From the NCBI RefSeq assembly GCF_002934545.1, contig NZ_PTJA01000008.1, positions 214,023 through 278,022 of the forward strand: a DNA stretch of 64,000 bases, in the 5' to 3' direction. The translations under genes and the position numbers were made by a program. The stretch is from Lacrimispora xylanisolvens (GTDB lineage: Bacteria; Bacillota; Clostridia; Lachnospirales; Lachnospiraceae). Positions 34,747-44,295 of this stretch are shown one piece after another. The notes under the pieces were generated by a model, which saw only the letters and a program-made list of their open reading frames with translations, had not been told where the DNA came from and did no database searches. The stretch's first letter is position 1, and the number at the start of each line of letters is the position of its first letter.

Positions 34747-35208
34747 ATGTCAGAAATCGGTCAAAGAATTAAGCAAAGAAGGAAACAATTAAATATAAGC
34801 GCAGATGATGTGGCACGTCTTTTAAAAATTTCAAGATCTACTGTTTTCAGATATGAAAACGGCCGTATCCGAAAAGTTCCTGCAGACATTCTGGAAAAAC
34901 TGGCTGAGATCTTATTAACAACCCCGGCATATTTAATAGGAAGCCTTGATTATTACATTGATAACACAGCTAAGGACATAGAGCAGGACAATAACTTTAA
35001 GTTTGAAGATAACATATTACTGAAAGAAACGGCTTATAACTACCACACAGACAAATTATATCAATCCACCGATAAGAATATCCTCTCTGACGACAACATT
35101 AAAATAGCTGCCATGGCTGAAATTTATTTATCGTTGAACGCGGAAGAAAAGAAAAAGGTCTATGATTTTTTTATAGACATATCTAAACATCCTAAACTGG
35201 GGAAATAA
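34747..35208 (+). CDS. XRE-family (phage CI-like) transcriptional regulator 2
   Basis: A 153-aa paralog of the regulator at 17221-17697: XRE HTH at the N-terminus (GQRIKQRRKQLNISADDVARLLKISRSTVFRYENG, then KVPADILEKLAEILLTTPAYLIG) and a related 30-residue tail (MAEIYLSLNAEEKKKVYDFFIDI) separated by a variable acidic linker. ATG at 34747 follows AAGGAGGT by 8 nt. Its 3' end overlaps the convergent nucleotidyltransferase gene by 17 bp. Its own promoter palindrome suggests autoregulation. Its other targets are unknown. Confidence 0.82.
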   Translation: MSEIGQRIKQRRKQLNISADDVARLLKISRSTVFRYENGRIRKVPADILEKLAEILLTTPAYLIGSLDYYIDNTAKDIEQDNNFKFEDNILLKETAYNYHTDKLYQSTDKNILSDDNIKIAAMAEIYLSLNAEEKKKVYDFFIDISKHPKLGK

Positions 35209-36010
35209 GTAAAAAACTAGCCTTTTCAATTTCACCAGCCAGTAATTCCAGTTCCTTTACTGATTCCTCTATGGTATCACTGTAAGCTGCCAGTTCAAGA
35301 ATCCTTAAAAGCCTGTCATAACAATGCTCCGGTTTATTTTCAAACTTCCGGATATATCCTTCAATTCTCTTCCGGCTGGGAAAATATGTATGGTTCAGTG
35401 CATAAAGAGCCTGCAGCAGATGATCCAGTGAATTTTCCAGCACCTGATGATAAAACAGAACCTCTTTTCTCAAAATGGCTCTGCCCAGATCCTCTTCATT
35501 CAGTACACGTGAGATATGGTATTGAAACAGTTTATGAAACAATTCTGGCGGATATTTCTTCACCATTGCTTTCATCTCTGACCAGACAGAATCCTCCTCA
35601 TATAGGATATGAATGGTTTCCACGCTGGATAATCTTCCCGTAGGATAGAAGCCTCCCGTCATGCCAAGATGTTTCCCCTGTAACGTCTCTTCCAAATACT
35701 CCGTCATCTCTTTTACGGTAAAATACATAGGCATAACTTCTATTTCATCAATAACCAGTATATCCCCATACCCCCACATACCTCCATTGCATACATTCAT
35801 GGTACACTCTGAGTATTCTCCAGCAAAGGAAGCATAGATCCGTTCCCGTTCTTTTTTCTCCGGAATTTCCGTACAAAGGACAAACAAATCAATATCACTT
35901 TTCCCGGGAACCAATATTGCATTTATGTCGCCAGTCTGTGCGATTCCTTTTACCTCGTTACATTTCGATATCTCACCCACAAGTCTATCTTTTGTCTGCA
36001 TAACATTCAT
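35192..36010 (-). CDS. Nucleotidyltransferase-fold protein
   Basis: A 272-aa protein with a likely N-terminal nucleotidyltransferase fold: the G-x-x-N-A-I-x-x-x-G-K-S-D-I-D-L-F-V segment (residues ~27-44) gives the DxD metal pair, but the usual GS of the active site is GD here. The C-terminal ~150 residues are helical (HxxRVLNEEDLGRAILRKEVLFYHQVLENSLDHLLQALYALN), like the substrate domains of streptomycin/lincosamide adenylyltransferases and DUF4037 proteins. It lies in an operon with a kinase-fold protein. Substrate unknown. Confidence 0.65.
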   Translation of the reverse strand: MNVMQTKDRLVGEISKCNEVKGIAQTGDINAILVPGKSDIDLFVLCTEIPEKKERERIYASFAGEYSECTMNVCNGGMWGYGDILVIDEIEVMPMYFTVKEMTEYLEETLQGKHLGMTGGFYPTGRLSSVETIHILYEEDSVWSEMKAMVKKYPPELFHKLFQYHISRVLNEEDLGRAILRKEVLFYHQVLENSLDHLLQALYALNHTYFPSRKRIEGYIRKFENKPEHCYDRLLRILELAAYSDTIEESVKELELLAGEIEKASFLLISPV

Positions 36011-36027
36011 ATCAAACTCCTCTCGAC

Positions 36028-36996
36028 TTAATCAACCGCCTGCTGCCCCACTACCTCTTTAAGCAATCCGTTAAAATAATGAATCATTCCATTTACATCG
36101 TCCATATCGTAATAATCTTTCAGCTTCAACTGAATCGCTCCTGACAAATTGTTCAGGCAATGTCCAATATGATAGAACTCCATCCGATCCGAATCCAAAT
36201 CCATTTCCAGATTTTGCAACAGTCTGCCAAACCGGATATTTAAAAAACTTAGTTCCTCCTCCAAATCACAATATTTGCCTCCTTCAATGTCAATTAAGTA
36301 AGCATTGTCATAGTTATCAACCATAACATGATTTGGTCCCAGCTCGCCATGAATAAAGGTATACTCCTGCCTTTTCACCATAACACTTGACAGTTTGAGT
36401 AATTTATCCCATACTCCCATATGCAATTTTTTATTGCTGCCATCTGCTGCCTTTAAATATTCGATATTCTTTTGTGCGGCTTTAAGCGAATATTCCAGGA
36501 CATCAAATTCTTTCGTTTGCATTCGGTTTAGTTGTCCGACTAAATCACTCTTTATTTTATGCAGGTTGTTAATACTGGTTTTTAAAGAACTTAATACTCC
36601 GGGCAACCTGTCTTCCTGCTGCGAAATAATATGGTCCATATCAGTTCCATCTATGTATTCTGCAAAAGCATATTCATAGTCCTGCTCTTCTTTACTTCTA
36701 TCCATAAAGTATAACTTTGGTGTGAGCACGTTATGCTGTAACATCAGATTATTGTTTAATTCAAACAACATAGAACTGCTGGATGAAAAAATATCTTTTT
36801 CCTCATTATAAGTAAAATACGAAGTGCTTTTATCCCATATGTAAATAATAAAGCAAAACCCACTTTTAGTCTCTGCCAGATATGTATGCTTTTGTGCGCC
36901 CCCCAGAATTCTTGTCATTCGATTCAGAATAAAAGAGTCTCCAAAAACAACCTTTGTTTTTAACTTCATGAACTGTTCAACCTTATCTGTTTCCAT
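36028..36996 (-). CDS. Aminoglycoside phosphotransferase/choline-kinase-fold protein
   Basis: A 322-aa kinase-like protein. Motifs: ATP-binding N-lobe (YLAETKSGFCFIIYIWD), AFAEYIDGTDMDHI (hinge), FIHGELGPNHVMVDN (catalytic loop, HGDxxxxN-like with Glu in place of the usual Asp) and LIDIEGGKYCDLEEELSFL (metal-binding DxE/G). It is most like APH/ChoK small-molecule kinases. The Glu in the catalytic loop means activity is uncertain. It precedes the nucleotidyltransferase-fold gene by 17 bp, and the two probably act together, on a drug or metabolite. Confidence 0.72.
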   Translation of the reverse strand: METDKVEQFMKLKTKVVFGDSFILNRMTRILGGAQKHTYLAETKSGFCFIIYIWDKSTSYFTYNEEKDIFSSSSSMLFELNNNLMLQHNVLTPKLYFMDRSKEEQDYEYAFAEYIDGTDMDHIISQQEDRLPGVLSSLKTSINNLHKIKSDLVGQLNRMQTKEFDVLEYSLKAAQKNIEYLKAADGSNKKLHMGVWDKLLKLSSVMVKRQEYTFIHGELGPNHVMVDNYDNAYLIDIEGGKYCDLEEELSFLNIRFGRLLQNLEMDLDSDRMEFYHIGHCLNNLSGAIQLKLKDYYDMDDVNGMIHYFNGLLKEVVGQQAVD

Positions 36997-37085
36997 ATCG
37001 TTTCCCTTTCTCCATATATTCCCTTTTCTGTAACAAACTTATCACTAAACAGAATAGAATTCAAGCTTTCTTAACGGATCCTTTA

Positions 37086-37114
37086 TTGACATCCCATTTT
37101 GTTTTTTGTAAAAT
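37086..37114 (+). promoter_or_regulatory. Promoter of kup, with ~170-nt leader
   Basis: -35 TTGACA (37086-37091), 17-bp spacer, -10 TAAAAT (37109-37114). Transcription from here would give a leader of about 170 nt before the kup start. The leader has short inverted repeats, but no known riboswitch consensus was recognised. Confidence 0.7.
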
Positions 37115-37290
37115 ACCCCATAGTTCACAGAAATGTGATCCGCTGCTGCATCATGACGATTATTATTCCGGCTATTAAAGCATACTATAATCAGCGCCGT
37201 GAGGAAGTAACAAGACTTTTGTTGTAGTATTTACTTTACAGCAAAGGTTTTTTTGATTTGAAATAAAATAAATAAAACAAAGAGGATGAA

Positions 37291-39312
37291 ATGGAATTAA
37301 TATCGAAGAAATCAAGTATTTCTAAATTAACACTTGGAGGAATCCTGGTAACATTAGGTGTTGTATATGGAGATATCGGCACATCACCGCTTTACGTAAT
37401 GAAATCTGTATTATATGGAAACGGTGGTATGCAAACTGTCTCCGAAGATTTTATTCTTGGAACCCTGTCCCTGGTATTTTGGACACTCACCATATTAACA
37501 AGCATAAAATACGTATTTATAACATTAAGAGCTGACAATAATGGAGAAGGCGGTATCTTTTCTCTTTTTACATTGGTCAGAAGCCGTTCCAGATGGCTGA
37601 TTATCCCCGCAATGATCGGAGGTTCTGCACTGTTGGCAGACGGTATGCTTACTCCGGCAGTAACCGTGACTTCCGCTGTCGAGGGTCTGAAACTGCTTCC
37701 TGTCTTTCACGAGCTTTTTGGTGACAATCAGGGAAATATCATCGCTCTGGTTATCTTCATAATCTGTATTCTGTTTTTTATTCAACACCTTGGTACAGAT
37801 TCCATTGGCAAACTGTTTGGCCCTATCATGTTTTTGTGGTTCTGCAGCCTGGCCTTTTTTGGTGTGATCAATCTCGCACAAAATCCTTCTCTGCTGCGTG
37901 CATTGTCACCTCATTATGCAATTAATACCCTTTTCAGCCCCGACAATAAACTTGGTTTCTTTATCCTGGGCAGCATATTCTTGTGTTCTACTGGAGCAGA
38001 AGCGCTCTACTCTGATCTGGGACACGTAGGCAGAAAGAATATTTACTTTACCTGGCCATTTGTGAAAATATGTTTATTACTCAACTATTTTGGTCAGGGT
38101 GCATGGATTTTATCTTCAAAAAGCAATCCAGTCTTTGCTATGACAGAAGATATTAATCCATTTTACCAGATGATTCCCCACGGTATGCTTGTTTACGGCA
38201 TCCTAATTTCTACCCTTGCCGCCATCATAGCATCTCAGGCCCTGATATCAGGTTCCTTTACACTTGTTTCAGAAGCAATTAAACTGAATCTGTTTCCCAG
38301 ACTCCATACCATATACCCCTCCCCCTCCAAGGGACAGCTTTATATTCCAGCAATCAACCGGATTTTATGGATTGTCTGTATTGGAATTGTATTATACTTC
38401 CAGAGTTCTGAGAAAATGGAGTCAGCCTATGGTCTTGCAATAACAGTTACCATGCTCATGACAACGGTTCTATTGTATAACTATATGCTTAAGAAGAAAA
38501 CTCCCATTCTGCTTGCAGTCATCATGCTTGTTTTCTTCATGAGCTTTGAAATTTCTTTCTTTATTGCGAATATCGTTAAATTTTTCCATGGCGGATTTGT
38601 AGCCATAATCATAGCAGTATCTATTTTGTTTATTATGTATCTCTGGGACAGAGCTCATGTGATCCGGGTGCGCTATGAAGAATTTGTACCCCTTGACAAT
38701 TATTTAAAATTACTGACTCAGTTAAGTCAGGATCCGGACGTTCCCAAGTATGCCAGCAATCTGGTATGTTTAAGCAAATGTCCAAATTCAAAGGAAATTG
38801 AACGTAAAATATTATATTTTCTTTTAGACAAACGACCGAAAAAAGCCGATATTTACTGGTTCGTAGATGTTAACGTAACTGATGAACCCTATCAGGCAGA
38901 ATATACCGTTGAAAAATTCAATACAAACAACATCATAAAAATCCAATTAAAACTGGGCTTTCGTATTGATCAGAACCTGAATGTATTTTTGCGGCAGATA
39001 TCAACAGAAATGGTTGAGAACGGGGAGATTGAACCGCAGTCAAACAGCTACTCCATTCTTCCAAACCGTAAACTGGGGGATTTCCGTTTTGTATTTATCC
39101 AGGAGATTTTATCTCATGATGCAACATTATCCGCCTGGGACTCTTTCGTATTAAACACGAAACTGTTTATACAGAAATTTACAGCTTCCCCCTCAAACTG
39201 GTTCGGACTTGATACCAGTGATGTTTATATTGAAAGAGTGCCTATGTTCCTTGGACATTCAAACCGGGTGATTTTAAAAAGAGTGGAACAGAAAAAAGAA
39301 AAAAAGAAATAG
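37291..39312 (+). CDS. kup: KUP-family potassium uptake protein
   Basis: A 673-aa membrane protein of the Kup/HAK/KT family: about twelve hydrophobic segments in residues 15-430, opening GVVYGDIGTSPLYVMKSVL (the signature of the family), GGIFSLFTLV, GSALLADGMLTPAVTVTSAVEG and GTEALYSDLGHVG-like GAEALYSDLGHVG, then a ~200-residue cytoplasmic tail. It imports K+ with protons. It is transcribed alone from a strong promoter with a long leader. Confidence 0.93.
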   Translation: MELISKKSSISKLTLGGILVTLGVVYGDIGTSPLYVMKSVLYGNGGMQTVSEDFILGTLSLVFWTLTILTSIKYVFITLRADNNGEGGIFSLFTLVRSRSRWLIIPAMIGGSALLADGMLTPAVTVTSAVEGLKLLPVFHELFGDNQGNIIALVIFIICILFFIQHLGTDSIGKLFGPIMFLWFCSLAFFGVINLAQNPSLLRALSPHYAINTLFSPDNKLGFFILGSIFLCSTGAEALYSDLGHVGRKNIYFTWPFVKICLLLNYFGQGAWILSSKSNPVFAMTEDINPFYQMIPHGMLVYGILISTLAAIIASQALISGSFTLVSEAIKLNLFPRLHTIYPSPSKGQLYIPAINRILWIVCIGIVLYFQSSEKMESAYGLAITVTMLMTTVLLYNYMLKKKTPILLAVIMLVFFMSFEISFFIANIVKFFHGGFVAIIIAVSILFIMYLWDRAHVIRVRYEEFVPLDNYLKLLTQLSQDPDVPKYASNLVCLSKCPNSKEIERKILYFLLDKRPKKADIYWFVDVNVTDEPYQAEYTVEKFNTNNIIKIQLKLGFRIDQNLNVFLRQISTEMVENGEIEPQSNSYSILPNRKLGDFRFVFIQEILSHDATLSAWDSFVLNTKLFIQKFTASPSNWFGLDTSDVYIERVPMFLGHSNRVILKRVEQKKEKKK

Positions 39313-39327
39313 TAAAATAATTAAAAA

Positions 39328-39358
39328 GGCGCTGCCTGTCAATTGACAAAGCAGCGCC
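39328..39358. terminator. Hairpin between kup and the second PTS operon
   Basis: 8-bp G/C-rich stem GGCGCTGC (39328-39335) / GCAGCGCC (39351-39358) with TGTCAATTGACA in the loop. The T-tract lies on the minus-strand side, so it mainly ends the PTS operon (last gene 39385-39789). It may also end kup. Confidence 0.75.
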
Positions 39359-39384
39359 ATTACATATACTCCCCAGTATCGTAA

Positions 39385-39789
39385 TTACTTTACTTGATTT
39401 TTCAGAAAGGATACCTCTTCTTTTGTCAAATCCCTTAAATCTGTGTTTTCCATAGATGTATCACTATTTTCTATAAGCAGTAATTTTGCCTCTTTTGTCA
39501 TAATCGTATTATGCCAAAGTGCAGGCGGAATCTGATACACTGCATGTTGCTTCATCTCAACAATTTTCAGATTCAGGCCATTCCCCTCCTCTGTAGCATA
39601 GACAAGAGTGCAGCTTCCATTCAGCAAAACAAACAGCTCATCTGTGCGATTATGTCTTTCAAGATTTCCAATCTGTTCAATGTCATTGGCGGGTTTCCAA
39701 TTCTTGATCCCTACTGTCCACTGAGGATTTTCATAAACTCTTTTCAGGGCCTCTCCATCATACTGCAGTTCTGATATTTTCATTTGCAT
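39385..39789 (-). CDS. Cupin-fold protein, last gene of PTS operon 2
   Basis: A 134-aa protein of cupin length. It has two short motifs: ERHNRTDELFVLLNGSCTLVYA (motif 1-like) and IPPALWHNTIMTKEAKLLLIEN (motif 2-like). It could be a sugar-phosphate isomerase or a small sensor. The ATG at 39789 and an in-frame ATG at 39783 both have acceptable spacing from GAGGAA. Its place after the EIIA gene suggests a role in the same sugar route. Confidence 0.68.
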   Translation of the reverse strand: MQMKISELQYDGEALKRVYENPQWTVGIKNWKPANDIEQIGNLERHNRTDELFVLLNGSCTLVYATEEGNGLNLKIVEMKQHAVYQIPPALWHNTIMTKEAKLLLIENSDTSMENTDLRDLTKEEVSFLKNQVK

Positions 39790-39825
39790 TCGTTCCTCAT
39801 TCCCGATTACTTCTTGTATTTTCTT

Positions 39826-40275
39826 TTACTCAAAAGCCTTTGTAAGATCAGAAAAGTTTTTGCAGGCCTCCAGCTTTTCCATCGTCTGCTCATTACCAAG
39901 TTTTCCGGCCAGTTCCGATAACAGCTTTAAATGAACTGTTGCATTCTCATTATCAGACGGTACTGCAAACAGAAATATATAATGAACCGGCTGTTCATCA
40001 TAAGACTCCCATGTAATCATATTTTTTGTTTTACCTATGGCGATTCCAACCTTTTTTACGAAATCAGACTTTCCATGAGGAATTGCCACATGATTTCCAA
40101 TTCCTGTGATTCCTTCCCTTTCTCTTACAAATACGTCTTTTACAAATCCATCAATATCAGTGACATATCCTGCTTTATAAAGCAGATTTGAGAGAAACCG
40201 GATGGCAGATTCTTTATCTTCCGCCACCATATCCAAATCAATAACTTCTTTATCTAAAATAGCCTTCACAGCCAT
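39826..40275 (-). CDS. PTS fructose-type EIIA component
   Basis: A 149-aa stand-alone EIIA. The phosphoryl-accepting histidine is His67 in VAIPHGKS, in the NHVAIPHG context typical of the fructose/mannitol class. It would take phosphate from HPr and pass it to the EIIB at 44296-44604. The EIIB and EIIC genes are separate in this operon, unlike the fused protein at 4431-6251. Confidence 0.92.
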   Translation of the reverse strand: MAVKAILDKEVIDLDMVAEDKESAIRFLSNLLYKAGYVTDIDGFVKDVFVREREGITGIGNHVAIPHGKSDFVKKVGIAIGKTKNMITWESYDEQPVHYIFLFAVPSDNENATVHLKLLSELAGKLGNEQTMEKLEACKNFSDLTKAFE

Positions 40276-40287
40276 ATTTTCACTCCT

Positions 40288-42234
40288 CTACTTAATAAAG
40301 TACTGGTATAAATCCAGTCCAGTCTTCACCTGACGTATCTGTTTCATAAACTCATCATTTTCAGTCAGGGAAATAAAATCCTTGTAAAACTGCTGAGTAC
40401 ATGCCTTTTGCAGATCCGTATCCATTTTAAGTGCCAGAAGAAATACCACATCTACCATATCCTCATGCCACCCGATGGGCTTATCCAAGACTGCCACTAC
40501 TACTCTGGATTCATTGACTGCCTGGTTATTACCGTGTGGAATTGCTACGCCTCCCCCAACAGCAGTTGTTGTTGCTTTCTCCCTGTCCATTACATTTTTT
40601 AAATAATCCTCAGATACATCACCAGATTCCAGCAGCTGGTTCACCATAAGCCGAAGGAGTTCATCTTTATTTTTAACAGCAGGGTGAACCAGCATATAAC
40701 CTGCGCGAAACAGCTGATGGCAGATGCCGGAAGCCCGAAAACGCATATTTCCTTTACTGTTACGAATTCGGGTCACGGCTTCCCTGATAGAAAATATGTC
40801 TTTATCCGTGGGAGCCTGTCCAATGCTTATCATTCTGTCATGACTGTGTTTTAAATTTATATTTGTAAAAACCACATCATAGCGGTCACACATAAACGGC
40901 TTAAAGTCATGTTCACTGATTGCTTTTACGAAAATAATCTCAGGAATATTCTTTTTTATCAGATCAATCATAAGCTGGGAAGGCCCCATACCTGAATTGC
41001 TGACCAATAGTGCTTTCATGGGTATGGTTTTCCGGACAAGAGCTGACTGTATATACAGCGCAATGTTTGATATTTCATCCTCGGTGATCTGCACCCCGTA
41101 ATACGATTCAAAAAGAGAGCTTGTTGACCATGTTGCCAGATACACCTGTTTGTACTCTATTTTCACGAATTTACTGATATTATCGGGATGCTCCTCACCA
41201 TACTTCATTCTGAAAATAGCAGAACGCATATGCATGAGCAATCCATTATACAACACTTTATCTTCGGATAAATCATCATTTAAAACATTGGCAATTGTGC
41301 TGATCACTTCTCCCACAAACTGCTGCAGCAGCTGATTGAAATAGCTGGGGTTTGTGCGCATATTTTCTGTACCGTCATTTCCAATCTTTCTGGCAGACAG
41401 CAGCATGGAGGTAAGCAGCAGAGTATCCTCATCCATTCCCTGAATGGAAAACTCAGACTTCACCTTATCATAGATTGATTTAGCAAACAGATATTCTGTA
41501 AAATCCCTTAAGCTGTCATCCGTCTCACTCTTGTCTTGTTTCAGAGGGTGGGAAGCTCTCTTGATGGACAGGCACACCATAATCCAGGCAGTCCGGAATG
41601 AATTCTCAGCGAACTGTATTCTCCATGCATTTTCCATATCCACAATAATACTCTTTACCCTTGCATAATTCACCCCGGCTGCATAAGTCTCAAATAGGGC
41701 ATCCGTAATTTCCGGCATAATATAAACCATATAGTTTACCATGGCCTGCCTGTAGGTTTTTTCATCACCCTGAAGCATGATCCCTCTGCCCCGCACAGTC
41801 ACAATCTTTATATTATATTTTTGAAACCAGCCCTCCACAGACTTTACAAGAACAGACACCGTAGGCGCACTCATATACAGGCGTTCTGCCAGCTGCCACA
41901 GAGTAACCGGCTTATCCATGGCATACTTTAAAAGCATTCCAATCATCTGATTGTTCCTTGACATATCCTCAGTTATTTCCGTACTCTGAGAATACCCCAT
42001 TGCAAGCAGCTCCGTACGCCTTGTAGTATACAGACAAACACCCAGCCCCGGTTTCTTCTCTATATGCCCCAGTTCCCTTTGCTGCAGCCATTCATCCACC
42101 TGGTCCACCCTGGTTCTGGCAGTTTTTACCGAGACTCCAAGCAGATCAGCCAGTCTGGAAACGGGGATATTTTCATTGTCCAAAAGAGCTTTCAGTATTT
42201 TATTTAAGTATGCCTTCTCACCTGCGTTACTCAT
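40288..42234 (-). CDS. PRD-containing transcriptional regulator (MtlR/BglG type)
   Basis: A 648-aa PTS-controlled regulator. It has N-terminal HTH_11-like and Mga-like HTH domains (DLLGVSVKTARTRVDQVDEWL and WQLAERLYMSAPTVSVLVKSVEGWFQKYN), PRD domains in the middle, an EIIB-like segment (ALLVSNSGMGPSQLMIDLIKK) and a C-terminal EIIA domain (VGGGVAIPHGNNQAV). Phosphorylation by HPr and the PTS enzymes should switch it. The EIIB-like segment lacks the usual cysteine (LVSNSGMG). It is transcribed with the PTS and aldolase genes it probably controls. Confidence 0.9.
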   Translation of the reverse strand: MSNAGEKAYLNKILKALLDNENIPVSRLADLLGVSVKTARTRVDQVDEWLQQRELGHIEKKPGLGVCLYTTRRTELLAMGYSQSTEITEDMSRNNQMIGMLLKYAMDKPVTLWQLAERLYMSAPTVSVLVKSVEGWFQKYNIKIVTVRGRGIMLQGDEKTYRQAMVNYMVYIMPEITDALFETYAAGVNYARVKSIIVDMENAWRIQFAENSFRTAWIMVCLSIKRASHPLKQDKSETDDSLRDFTEYLFAKSIYDKVKSEFSIQGMDEDTLLLTSMLLSARKIGNDGTENMRTNPSYFNQLLQQFVGEVISTIANVLNDDLSEDKVLYNGLLMHMRSAIFRMKYGEEHPDNISKFVKIEYKQVYLATWSTSSLFESYYGVQITEDEISNIALYIQSALVRKTIPMKALLVSNSGMGPSQLMIDLIKKNIPEIIFVKAISEHDFKPFMCDRYDVVFTNINLKHSHDRMISIGQAPTDKDIFSIREAVTRIRNSKGNMRFRASGICHQLFRAGYMLVHPAVKNKDELLRLMVNQLLESGDVSEDYLKNVMDREKATTTAVGGGVAIPHGNNQAVNESRVVVAVLDKPIGWHEDMVDVVFLLALKMDTDLQKACTQQFYKDFISLTENDEFMKQIRQVKTGLDLYQYFIK

Positions 42235-42250
42235 TTATTCTCCATTTTAT

Positions 42251-43135
42251 TTATTCATTTCCCGTTGCAATGGCATCTAAGAACTTATATCGGTTTGCAG
42301 AACCAAGAATCTCCATATAATGCATTACAAATTCTTTTATTCCTTTTTCCGCTTCCATACACATATGCATATAGTCCATATCAGGCTCACGTTCAAGAGC
42401 CGCCATCATTGCCTTTTTGCCTGCGGAAAATGCGTCAGTAGCTACATTTACCTTATTAATGCCGCATTCAATGGCCTTTTTTAAATTTTCTTCTCCAGAA
42501 CCGGACCCTCCGTGAAGTACCAGGGGTACATCAACAGTTTCCTTTAATAATTTTAACCGGTCAAAGTCAAGTTTTGGAATCTTACCTTTAGGGTAGTCCC
42601 CATGGGCGGTCCCCACCGCAACGGCCAGTGCGTCAACACCAGTTCTATTTACAAAATCCTGTGCCTGATGGGGATTCGTATAAAGGTCCAGATTGGTGTC
42701 ATCAGAATCCACTGCCATACCAACATGTCCCAATTCTCCCTCTACGGAACAGCCCACTGCATGTGCCATTGCCACCACCACTGCGGTTCTTTCAATATTA
42801 TCTTCATAAGATAAGGACGAACCATCAAACATGATATTGGTGAATCCCCGGTTGATACAGTCTGCAATAATCTGATAATCCGTGGCATGATCAAGATTTA
42901 ATGCAATCGGAACCGATACCCTCTCTGCAAGCTCCCTGATCATGGGAAGCATTTCCTCCGCATGCGCATGATTTTTCATCTGTCCGCATCCAAACTGGAT
43001 AATCATGGGGGAATAGGCTTCCTGGGCTGCTGTAATCGCACCTCTCACCATCTCCATATTGATACTGTTCATGGCCATTACCGCATAATGATGTTTATGG
43101 GCATGATCCAGAATTGTTTTCATTGAAGTTAACAT
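42251..43135 (-). CDS. Class II ketose-bisphosphate aldolase (second copy)
   Basis: A 294-aa zinc aldolase with LDHA (Asp82, His83), GTAHGD (His178) and LHGGSG (His208). It is a paralog of the aldolase at 3569-4420 and works with PTS operon 2. No separate phosphosugar kinase gene is in this operon, so the second phosphorylation (if needed) would be done by another gene, for example the kinase at 6248-7174. Confidence 0.9.
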   Translation of the reverse strand: MLTSMKTILDHAHKHHYAVMAMNSINMEMVRGAITAAQEAYSPMIIQFGCGQMKNHAHAEEMLPMIRELAERVSVPIALNLDHATDYQIIADCINRGFTNIMFDGSSLSYEDNIERTAVVVAMAHAVGCSVEGELGHVGMAVDSDDTNLDLYTNPHQAQDFVNRTGVDALAVAVGTAHGDYPKGKIPKLDFDRLKLLKETVDVPLVLHGGSGSGEENLKKAIECGINKVNVATDAFSAGKKAMMAALEREPDMDYMHMCMEAEKGIKEFVMHYMEILGSANRYKFLDAIATGNE

Positions 43136-43165
43136 AATACTTATTCCTCCATTTTACTTTTACGT

Positions 43166-44272
43166 CTATTGTATTTCGATATTAAAATCGAAATCTTCAT
43201 CTTCTTTTATGCTCGTATCCTGTTCATCCAAAGGTTTCTTAATGAATGCGTAAATTACACCGGTAAGTACAGAACCTATAATAAGAGCTATGATAAACAC
43301 AAGAGGATTCTTCATCATGGGAACGACAAAGATTCCGCCTGCTGCTGCTGGGCTTTCGCAACCAAATCCTACGGCAATTGCTCCGGCAACAGCGGAACCA
43401 ATTACGGATGCCGGTATAAAACGCAGAGGGTCTGATGCTGCAAATGGCAAAACACCTTCTGTAATAAAACATAATCCCATTGGAAATGCCGCTTTTCCTG
43501 CTTCCCGCTGATCTGCACTAAACTTTTTCTTTGCAATGAGCGTAGAGATAAATGCCCCGATTGGCGGTGTCATACCACCAATGATTTTTGCTGCTGCCGG
43601 CCCCATAATCTTGTCTGCCAGCAATGCATTTGCTGCCATAGAGGCTGTTTTATTCACAGGACCACCCAGGTCAAATCCCATACAGAATCCAATAACACCA
43701 CCAATTATGCCCTTTGCTCCACCATTTAATGTGATAATCCATGCCTGGAATTTTGTCATCAGGAACGACATTGGAATTGAGAATACACAAAGGAATATCA
43801 TGCCGCACACCAGAGTTGAAATAAGAGGAATCAGCATTACCGGCATAAGGCCCTGGCTCCATTTTGGAACCCTCCACTTTTTCATCCAGTTAATAAAGGA
43901 GCCAATAATAAAGGACATCAATAATCCGCCCAGAAAGCCTGCCTTGGACTGTGACGAACAATAACCGATAACCAGACCAGGCATAATTCCGGGACGTCCT
44001 GAAATCGAATACGCAACACCTGCCGTCATGACTGCAACAGCGAAATCCATTGCAAATGTACCGATCTTATTTACGCCCCACCAGAATCCCAGCCACGTAA
44101 ACGGGTTTAAATTACTAAAAGGGGTCGCCCCTGCCTCTACCGCATTTCCAATATCATATCCTCCCAAAGCCTTAGCCAGTGCACACAGCAAACCGCCTGC
44201 AACAACAAATGGTATCATGTAGGATATACCCGTCATAACATGACGCTGAATATTATTCTTTTTACTATTCAT
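43166..44272 (-). CDS. PTS fructose-type EIIC component
   Basis: A 368-aa membrane protein with about eight to ten hydrophobic segments and the EIIC motifs GFDLGGPVNKTASMAA and TEGVLPFAASDPLRFIPA. It would translocate a fructose-like sugar with the separate EIIB and EIIA. It ends in an acidic tail. Confidence 0.92.
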   Translation of the reverse strand: MNSKKNNIQRHVMTGISYMIPFVVAGGLLCALAKALGGYDIGNAVEAGATPFSNLNPFTWLGFWWGVNKIGTFAMDFAVAVMTAGVAYSISGRPGIMPGLVIGYCSSQSKAGFLGGLLMSFIIGSFINWMKKWRVPKWSQGLMPVMLIPLISTLVCGMIFLCVFSIPMSFLMTKFQAWIITLNGGAKGIIGGVIGFCMGFDLGGPVNKTASMAANALLADKIMGPAAAKIIGGMTPPIGAFISTLIAKKKFSADQREAGKAAFPMGLCFITEGVLPFAASDPLRFIPASVIGSAVAGAIAVGFGCESPAAAGGIFVVPMMKNPLVFIIALIIGSVLTGVIYAFIKKPLDEQDTSIKEDEDFDFNIEIQ

Positions 44273-44295
44273 TTTCTTACCCTCTCCTTTTGCAC

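Noticed and set aside
37115..37290. Possible c-di-AMP (ydaO) riboswitch before kup
   Set aside because: No recognisable consensus blocks of that riboswitch; only a long leader with weak inverted repeats can be claimed.
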